From: Xanthomonas sp. | GTDB taxonomy: Bacteria > Pseudomonadota > Gammaproteobacteria > Xanthomonadales > Xanthomonadaceae | Direction: 5' to 3' | DNA length: 64,000 nt | Assembly (NCBI RefSeq): GCF_017163755.1 | Contig: NZ_JAFIWC010000005.1 | Span: 124,001 to 188,000 of the forward strand | In this document: piece by piece, positions 58,405-64,000 of the stretch | Layout: every line of letters starts with the position of its first letter | Numbering within the stretch: the first letter of the stretch is position 1 | Program-made: the position numbers and the translations under genes | Notes under the pieces: model-generated | Databases searched by the model: none | What the model was told of the DNA's origin: nothing | Seen by the model: only the letters and a program-made list of their open reading frames with translations

Positions 58405-60140
58405 GAACGCTCGCCCGCCGTGTCCTGCTGCTCGCCTTGGTGCTGGCGCCGTCGGCGTGGGCCGACACCGCGCCCGCGCCGGCAGCGCATCCGCCCGGCG
58501 CGGCGGTGGCCAGCGGCCACCGGCTCGCCACCGATGCCGGGCTGCAGATCCTGCGCGAAGGCGGCAACGCGTTCGACGCGGCGGTGGCGGTGTCCTCGAC
58601 GCTGTCGGTGGTGGAGCCGATCAGTTCCGGCCTGGGCGGCGGCGGCTTCTTCCTGCTGCACGACGCGCGCACCGGCAAGGACCTGATGCTGGATGCGCGC
58701 GAATACGCGCCCGAGTCGGCCACGCCGGACAAGTTCCTGGACGCCAGCGGCGGGCTGGACCGCGACCGCTCGGTCAACGGCCCGTGGTCGGCCGGCATCC
58801 CGGGCCTGCCGGCGGCGCTGGTCAAGCTGGCCACCCGGCACGGCCGGCTGCCGCTGCGGCAGTCGCTGGCGCCGGCGATCCGCATCGCCCGCGACGGGTT
58901 CCCGGTGTACCGGCGCATGGCCGAGGGCTACCAGGCGCGGCGCAAGGTGATGGAGCGCTACCCCGGCACCCGCGAGGTGTACCTGCGCAACGGCAAGCCG
59001 ATCGCCGAGGGCGACCTGTTCAAGCAGCCGGAACTGGCCGGGACGCTGCAGCTGCTGGCCGACAAGGGCTTCGACGGCTTCTACCGCGGCGCCACCGCCA
59101 GGAAGCTGCTGGCCGGGGTCAAGCAGGCCGGCGGCCACTGGACCGCCGAGGAGCTGGCCGGCTACACGGTCAAGCAGCGCACGCCGATCCAGTTCGAGTA
59201 CAAGGGCTGGACCATCACCACCGCGCCGCCGCCGTCCTCCGGCGGCATCGCCCTGGCCAGCATGCTGCAGATCCTGGAAGGCTACGACCTGAAGGCGATG
59301 GACCCGGCACACCGCACCCACCTGGTGGTGGAGGCGATGCGCCGCGCCTACCGCGACCGCACCTTCTTCCTGGGCGATCCGGACTTCACCGAGGTGCCGC
59401 AGCGCGTGTTGCTGAGCAAGGACTACGCGATCGGCCTGCGCTCGACCATCAACCCGGACAAGGCCACCCCCAGCGACCTGCTGTCGGGCCAGCCGACCCC
59501 GCTGGAAGACGACGAAACCACCCACTTCTCGATCATCGACGGCGAGGGCAACCGCGTCGGCGCGACCCAGACCGTGAACCTGCTGTTCGGCTCGGGGCTG
59601 ATTCCCAAGGGCACCGGGGTGCTGCTCAACGACGAGATGGACGACTTCGCGCTCAAGCCGGGCACGCCCAACGCGTTCGGGGTGATGGGCTACGCCGCCA
59701 ACGCGCCCAAGCCGGGCAAGCGCCCGCTCAGCTCGATGACGCCGACCTTCATGGAGAACGCCGACAAGACCATCGTGCTCGGTACCCCTGGCGGCAGCCG
59801 CATCATCACCATGGTCCTGCTCGGCATCCTCGGCTACGACGACGGCCTGGACGCGCAGCAGGTCGCTGCGCTGCCGCGTTATCACCACCAGTGGCTGCCG
59901 GACGTGATCGAGGCCGAGACCGGCACCTTCGACGCGGCCACCGTGCAGGGCCTGCAGGCGATGGGCCACGTGCTCAAGCTGCCGGGCGACAGCGCCGCAG
60001 GCGGGCGCGGTTCCAGCCACGTGTGGGGCAACCTGCAAACGGTGGAGTGGGACAGGCGCAGCAACGTGCTCAACGGCGGCAGCGACCCGCGCAACGAAGT
60101 CGGCAAGGCCGAGGTGCAAGTGACGGCACCGTCGCCGTGA
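58401..60140 (+). CDS. ggt: Gamma-glutamyltransferase (glutathione hydrolase)
   Basis: A 579-residue periplasmic N-terminal nucleophile hydrolase that cleaves gamma-glutamyl bonds such as in glutathione. It has a signal peptide ([15 protein letters not shown]), the large-subunit motif [20 protein letters not shown], and the autocleavage site [15 protein letters not shown], where Thr373 becomes the small-subunit nucleophile. [10 protein letters not shown] and GTPGGSRI are further active-site segments. Complete. It overlaps the ferredoxin gene by four bases. Confidence 0.95.
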   Translation: MRTLARRVLLLALVLAPSAWADTAPAPAAHPPGAAVASGHRLATDAGLQILREGGNAFDAAVAVSSTLSVVEPISSGLGGGGFFLLHDARTGKDLMLDAREYAPESATPDKFLDASGGLDRDRSVNGPWSAGIPGLPAALVKLATRHGRLPLRQSLAPAIRIARDGFPVYRRMAEGYQARRKVMERYPGTREVYLRNGKPIAEGDLFKQPELAGTLQLLADKGFDGFYRGATARKLLAGVKQAGGHWTAEELAGYTVKQRTPIQFEYKGWTITTAPPPSSGGIALASMLQILEGYDLKAMDPAHRTHLVVEAMRRAYRDRTFFLGDPDFTEVPQRVLLSKDYAIGLRSTINPDKATPSDLLSGQPTPLEDDETTHFSIIDGEGNRVGATQTVNLLFGSGLIPKGTGVLLNDEMDDFALKPGTPNAFGVMGYAANAPKPGKRPLSSMTPTFMENADKTIVLGTPGGSRIITMVLLGILGYDDGLDAQQVAALPRYHHQWLPDVIEAETGTFDAATVQGLQAMGHVLKLPGDSAAGGRGSSHVWGNLQTVEWDRRSNVLNGGSDPRNEVGKAEVQVTAPSP

Positions 60141-60200
60141 GTCGCCGCGCTGCCGCCTTCGCGCTATTCGCGGGCCGTTACGTGCGCCCGCAGGCTCTTC

Positions 60201-60232
60201 CCGGCCCCTGGTCCCCGGTCCCCGGTCCCCAA
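60201..60232. repeat. GGTCCCC heptamer array
   Basis: CCGGCCCCTGGTCCCCGGTC continues as CCCGGTCCCC, ending two bases before the start codon of the next gene. It is preceded by GCTCTTC, similar to the flank of the right-hand arrays at 4001 and 19156. Only this half of the facing pair is present. It occupies the place where the ribosome site of the downstream gene should be. Confidence 0.75.
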
Positions 60233-60234
60233 AA

Positions 60235-61125
60235 ATGAAACTCTGGTCCATCCAAGGCAACACCCAGAAACTCGACGGCGGCGCGATGTTCGGCAACGCG
60301 CCCAAGGCGATGTGGCAGCAGTGGGCGGCGCCGGACGACGGCAACCGCATCGCGCTGGCCTGCCGCGCGCTGCTGGCCAGCCCGCTGGCCGGCAAGACCG
60401 TGCTGTTCGAGACCGGCATCGGCGCGTTCTTCCCGCCCAAGCTGCGCGAGCGCTACGGCGTGCAGGAAGACCGCCACGTGCTGCTGGACTCGCTGCGCGA
60501 GGCCGGGTTCTCGCACCAGGACATCGACGTGGTGGTGCTGAGCCATCTGCACTTCGACCACGCTGGCGGCCTGCTGGCGGCATGGCGCGACGGCGCCGCG
60601 CCGGAGCTGCTGTTCCCCAACGCCACCTTCCTGGTCGGCGCGGCGCACTGGCAGCGTGCGCGCGCGCCGCATCCGCGCGACCGCGCCAGCTTCATTCCCG
60701 AACTGCCGGGCCTGCTCGAGGCCAGCGGGCGCCTGGAACTGGTCGACGGCGAGCACTCGCGTGCGCTCGGCGAGGCGGTGCGCTTCGGCTTCAGCGACGG
60801 CCACACGCCGGGGCTGATGCTCGCCGAGATCGTCGGCCCGGACCGGCGCGACGGCGCCGCCCATGGCGGCGTGGTGTTCTGCGCCGACCTGATCCCCGGG
60901 CGGTCGTGGGTGCACGTGCCGATCACGATGGGCTACGACCGCAACGCCGAGCTGCTGATCGACGAGAAGCGCGCGTTCCTGGACGACAAGCTTGCGCGCG
61001 ACGTGCATCTGTTCTTCACCCACGACCCGGACTGCGCGCTGGCGCAGGTGGCGCGAGACGACAGGGGCCGTTTCGTCACCGTGCACGAGGTGCCGGCGCT
61101 GCACGCGCGCGCGCTGGGCGGCTGA
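60235..61125 (+). CDS. MBL-fold metallo-hydrolase
   Basis: A 296-residue enzyme of the metallo-beta-lactamase fold. The zinc motif [13 protein letters not shown], a following histidine in [13 protein letters not shown], the aspartate in [10 protein letters not shown] and a terminal histidine in FFTHDPDC form a two-metal site. No signal peptide is seen. The substrate is unknown; lactonases and phosphodiesterases share the fold. Its ATG lies two bases after a heptamer repeat and has no purine-rich ribosome site, so initiation may be weak or leader-dependent. Confidence 0.85.
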   Translation: MKLWSIQGNTQKLDGGAMFGNAPKAMWQQWAAPDDGNRIALACRALLASPLAGKTVLFETGIGAFFPPKLRERYGVQEDRHVLLDSLREAGFSHQDIDVVVLSHLHFDHAGGLLAAWRDGAAPELLFPNATFLVGAAHWQRARAPHPRDRASFIPELPGLLEASGRLELVDGEHSRALGEAVRFGFSDGHTPGLMLAEIVGPDRRDGAAHGGVVFCADLIPGRSWVHVPITMGYDRNAELLIDEKRAFLDDKLARDVHLFFTHDPDCALAQVARDDRGRFVTVHEVPALHARALGG

Positions 61126-61208
61126 GCGCGCGCCCGCGCCCGGCTGGCGGCTGAAAGGCCGCATCGGCGCCGCTTGCGGCGCCCCCTGCGGCCGGCCAGT
61201 ATCGCCGC

Positions 61209-62948
61209 ATGACCCTGTCTCTGCCTGCCGCGCTGCGCTGCCTGTTGCTCGCCTGCCTGGTCGCCGTGGGCGGTTGCCGCTCCCATGCGCAGGACGCGGC
61301 GTCTTCGCCGATCCGGCTCAACCAGCTCGGCTACCTGCCGGCGGCGAGCAAGCTGGCGGTGGTGCCGGACGGCCATGGCGATGCGTTCGCGGTGGAGCGC
61401 GGCGATTCGGGCGAGGTCGTGCTGCGCGGCAGGCTGGGCGCGGCGGCCGAGTGGGCGCCGGCGCGGCAGCGGGTGCGCATCGCCGATTTCTCCGCGCTGC
61501 GCGCGCCGGGCCGCTACCGGTTGCGCGTGGACGGGCTGCCGCCGTCGGACGCCTTCGGCATCGCCGCCGACGCCTACGCCGAACTGTCGCGCGCGGCGCT
61601 GAAGGCCTACTACTACAACCGCGCCGGCACCGCGCTGACCGGCCAGTACGCCGGGCGCCATGCGCGCGCCGCCGGTCATCCGGACACCGACGTCCGGATC
61701 CATGCGTCGGCCGCCTCGCCGGGGCGGCCGGTCGGCAGCTCGATCGCCGCGCCCAAGGGCTGGTACGACGCCGGCGACTACAACAAGTACGTGGTCAACT
61801 CCGGCATCAGCGTGTACACGCTGCTCGCCGCCTACGAGCAGTTCCCGGCCTATTTCGCCGCGCAGAAGGACGGCATTCCCGACAGCGGCGGCGGCGTGCC
61901 GGACATCCTGCGCGAGGTCGACTGGAACCTGCAGTGGATGCTGGCCATGCAGGACCCGGCCGACGGCGGCGTCTACCACAAGCTGACCAACCTCGGCTTC
62001 GACGGCATGGTGATGCCGGACCAGGCGCGCGCGCGGCGCTACGTGGTGCAGAAGAGCACTGCGGCGACGCTGGATTTCGCCGCGGCGATGGCCCAGGCCA
62101 GCCGCATCTATGCGCCGTTCGACGCGCAATACCCGGGCCTGTCGGCGCGGATGCTGGACGCCTCGCGCCGCGCCTGGGCCTGGGCGCAGGCGCACCCGCA
62201 GGCGGTCTACCGGCAGCCGGACGACGTGCGCACCGGCGACTACGGCGACGCGCGGCTGGACGACGAATTCGCCTGGGCCGCCACCGAACTGTACCTGGCC
62301 ACCGGCGAGGACGCCTTCTACGACGCGGCGATGGCGCGCGACGTGCCGGCCAGCGTACCCAACTGGGGCTCGGTCGGCGGGCTGGCCTGGATGTCGCTGG
62401 CGCAGCACCGCGACCGGCTGACCGCGCATGCGGACCGCGCGCGCATCGCGCGCGAGATCGAGCGCCTGGCCGCGCAGCTGGCCGCACGCTGGCAGGCGTC
62501 GGCGTGGCGGGTGGCGATGGATACGGACGACTTCCGCTGGGGCAGCAACAGCATCGCGCTGAACCAGGCGATGATGCTGCTGCAGGGCTACCGGCTGCAG
62601 CGCAAGCCGCAGTACCTGCAGGCGGCGCAGTCGCAGCTGGACTACGTGCTGGGGCGCAACCCGCTGGGCCTGTCGTTCGTCACCGGGACCGGCCAGCGCG
62701 CGCCGCTGCACATCCACCACCGCATCTCGATCGCCGACGGCGTGGCCACGCCGGTGCCCGGCTGGCTGGTCGGCGGCCCGCAGCCGGGCCAGCAGGACGC
62801 CAGGGACTGCACGGTCGCCTACGCATCGTCGCTGCCGGCGCTGTCCTACCTGGACCACGAATGCAGCTACGCCAGCAACGAGGTGGCGATCAACTGGAAC
62901 GCGCCGCTGGTGTACGTGAGCGCCGCGCTGCAGGTGCTGCAGCGCTGA
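61209..62948 (+). CDS. GH9 endoglucanase (cellulase), lipoprotein
   Basis: A 579-residue cellulase. The signal ends in a lipobox (VAVGGC, Cys22), so it may be surface or membrane anchored. Residues about 35-120 form the N-terminal Ig-like domain of this type (IRLNQLGYLPAASKLAVV), followed by the (alpha/alpha)6 GH9 domain: GWYDAGDYNKYVVNSG (Asp187 and Asp190, base region), RAPLHIHHRIS and the acid Glu558 in YASNEVAINWNAPLVY. It would hydrolyse beta-1,4-glucan in plant cell walls. Not linked to the arabinoside locus by position, but to the same lifestyle. Confidence 0.92.
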   Translation: MTLSLPAALRCLLLACLVAVGGCRSHAQDAASSPIRLNQLGYLPAASKLAVVPDGHGDAFAVERGDSGEVVLRGRLGAAAEWAPARQRVRIADFSALRAPGRYRLRVDGLPPSDAFGIAADAYAELSRAALKAYYYNRAGTALTGQYAGRHARAAGHPDTDVRIHASAASPGRPVGSSIAAPKGWYDAGDYNKYVVNSGISVYTLLAAYEQFPAYFAAQKDGIPDSGGGVPDILREVDWNLQWMLAMQDPADGGVYHKLTNLGFDGMVMPDQARARRYVVQKSTAATLDFAAAMAQASRIYAPFDAQYPGLSARMLDASRRAWAWAQAHPQAVYRQPDDVRTGDYGDARLDDEFAWAATELYLATGEDAFYDAAMARDVPASVPNWGSVGGLAWMSLAQHRDRLTAHADRARIAREIERLAAQLAARWQASAWRVAMDTDDFRWGSNSIALNQAMMLLQGYRLQRKPQYLQAAQSQLDYVLGRNPLGLSFVTGTGQRAPLHIHHRISIADGVATPVPGWLVGGPQPGQQDARDCTVAYASSLPALSYLDHECSYASNEVAINWNAPLVYVSAALQVLQR

Positions 62949-63053
62949 GCGCGTGCGCGGTCGCCGGGCCTGGCCGGCGGCTGTGCGCGCCGCTGCAGCC
63001 GCGACCGGGTCCGCCAGCGCATTTCGCCGAGCTCCTACCGTTGGCGAAGTACC

Positions 63054-63371
63054 TGTAGGAGCGGTTTCGACCGCGACGAATGCCGCGGCGAACGTTCCGG
63101 CTTCGGAACTCGCCGGGATTGAAGCCCCTCCTACAGTGCACCCATCTGGCTATCCGAAGGTCGTTGTAGGAGCGACTTCAGTCGCGACGAACGAAGCGGT
63201 GATCTTTCCGGCTGCGGAACCGTCGGGGCTGAAGCCCCTCCTACAGTGCGCCCAGCGGACTATTCGAAGGGCATTGTGCAGTCGGGACTGAAGTCCCTCC
63301 CACATTGGGTCTGGCATGCCATTGCCGCGCCAACGCCACTGTAGCAGCGCCCGCACTTCACGGGCGCGACC
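63054..63371. repeat. Tandem REP-type palindromes
   Basis: Two full units at about 63054-63135 and 63165-63245 and degenerate ones at about 63274-63304 and 63338-63371, with a period near 110 bases. Each full unit has TGTAGGAGCG plus a GTTTCGACCGCGACGAA-type arm on the left and AAGCCCCTCCTACAGTGC on the right. They belong to the same class as those at 16467-16697 and lie between GH9 and upp, which converge; they fill the whole 62949-63379 gap with no gene. Confidence 0.88.
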
Positions 63372-63379
63372 GCCTGAGC

Positions 63380-64000
63380 TCAGCCGACCCGGGTACCGAA
63401 GATGCGGTCGCCGGCGTCGCCCAGTCCGGGCAGGATGTAGCCCTTGTCGTTGAGGTGGTCGTCGATCGCGGCGGTGTATACCTCCACGTCCGGATGCGCC
63501 GCTTCCAGCGCCTTCAGGCCCTCCGGCGCGGCGACCAGGAAGATGCCCTTGATGCGGCGCGCGCCGGCGCGCTTGAGCATGTCGATGGTGGCGATCAAGG
63601 TGCCGCCGGTGGCCAGCATCGGATCCAGGATCAGCGCGTCGCGTTCCTCCAGGCGCCCGGTCAGGCGCTCGAAGTAGGGCACCGGCTGCAGGGTTTCCTC
63701 GTCGCGCTGCAGGCCGACCACGCTGACCCGCGCCGCCGGGATCAGCGCCAGCACGCCGGGCAGCATGCCCAGCCCGGCGCGCAGGATCGGCACCAGGGTG
63801 ATCTTGGCTCCGGCGATGCGCTGCACCTGGGTGGGACCGGCCCAGCCGTCCATGGTGTGGGTTTCCGTCTCCAGGTCGGCGGTGGCTTCGTAGCCGAGCA
63901 GGGTGCCCAGCTCGGTGACCAGTTCGCGGAAGCCCTTGGTGCTGAGCGCGGCATCGCGCAGCAGGCCGATCTTGTGCTGCACGAGCGGGTGACGCACTTC
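63380..64000 (-). CDS. upp: Uracil phosphoribosyltransferase (5' end beyond the window)
   Basis: Salvages uracil to UMP with PRPP. The segments [33 protein letters not shown], the PRPP loop [32 protein letters not shown] and the end [15 protein letters not shown] are diagnostic. A GTG at 63997 could be read as a start, but the bases to 64000 continue in frame ([10 protein letters not shown]), matching internal residues of the family, so the true start is a few codons beyond the window. Confidence 0.94.
   Translation of the reverse strand, partial: EVRHPLVQHKIGLLRDAALSTKGFRELVTELGTLLGYEATADLETETHTMDGWAGPTQVQRIAGAKITLVPILRAGLGMLPGVLALIPAARVSVVGLQRDEETLQPVPYFERLTGRLEERDALILDPMLATGGTLIATIDMLKRAGARRIKGIFLVAAPEGLKALEAAHPDVEVYTAAIDDHLNDKGYILPGLGDAGDRIFGTRVG

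Noticed and set aside
63380-63997. upp starting with GTG at 63997
   Set aside because: The reading frame continues to the window edge with residues matching the family's N-terminal region, so the start is outside.

Overview
The window is very GC-rich, tightly packed bacterial DNA. It looks like a plant-associated Xanthomonas or a close Xanthomonadaceae relative. The reasons are the SusD-less TonB-dependent receptors next to plant cell wall glycosidases, DUF6491 and DUF885 proteins, GTAGGAGCGGCTT-type palindromic repeats and CCCTCTCCC/GGGAGAGGG repeat elements. The species is not identified.

Layout. 1-3.8 kb is housekeeping: a peptidase tail, a small lipoprotein, yggX, mutY, ftsY. 4.0-14.3 kb is a hydroxyproline catabolism operon facing an AraC/PAS regulator: 4-hydroxyproline 2-epimerase, a three-subunit D-hydroxyproline dehydrogenase, a DapA-family deaminase, a semialdehyde dehydrogenase, an M24 Xaa-Pro-type peptidase and DUF885 proteins. 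14.9-19.1 kb holds an APC permease and an S9 (DPP IV-type) peptidase. 20.1-46.0 kb holds a Tat-exported six-hairpin protein, three TonB-dependent receptors, a GH121-like beta-L-arabinobiosidase, a GH43 protein, a second S9 peptidase and two GH127/GH146-type beta-L-arabinofuranosidases. 46.2-53.6 kb is a type VI secretion cargo island: vgrG, a DUF2169 adaptor, a PAAR-like lipase with an ankyrin lipoprotein, and an HNH-like toxin with its likely immunity gene. 54-64 kb returns to core genes (htpG, rsmD, coaD, a ferredoxin, ggt, a metallo-hydrolase, a GH9 endoglucanase and a upp gene cut by the window edge).

How it may work together. The 4-46 kb stretch reads as one programme for eating plant hydroxyproline-rich glycoproteins such as extensins. 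GH121, GH43 and GH146 enzymes would strip arabinofuranosides from hydroxyproline, receptors would import the products, S9 and M24 peptidases would release imino acids, and the epimerase pathway would turn hydroxyproline into 2-oxoglutarate. This integration is inference from gene content and order; the individual families are visible in the sequence.

A two-part DNA element, TTCCGCATG-like then 15 bases then CGACAAGAC-like, lies upstream of five transcription units at the arabinoside locus with exactly the same spacing. I take it as a shared promoter or operator. A 19-codon leader ORF ends on the start codon of the first GH146 gene. Interspersed repeats are frequent, and in two places they carry what looks like a copy of the 3' end of the neighbouring gene. 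No CRISPR array, tRNA or rRNA was seen.
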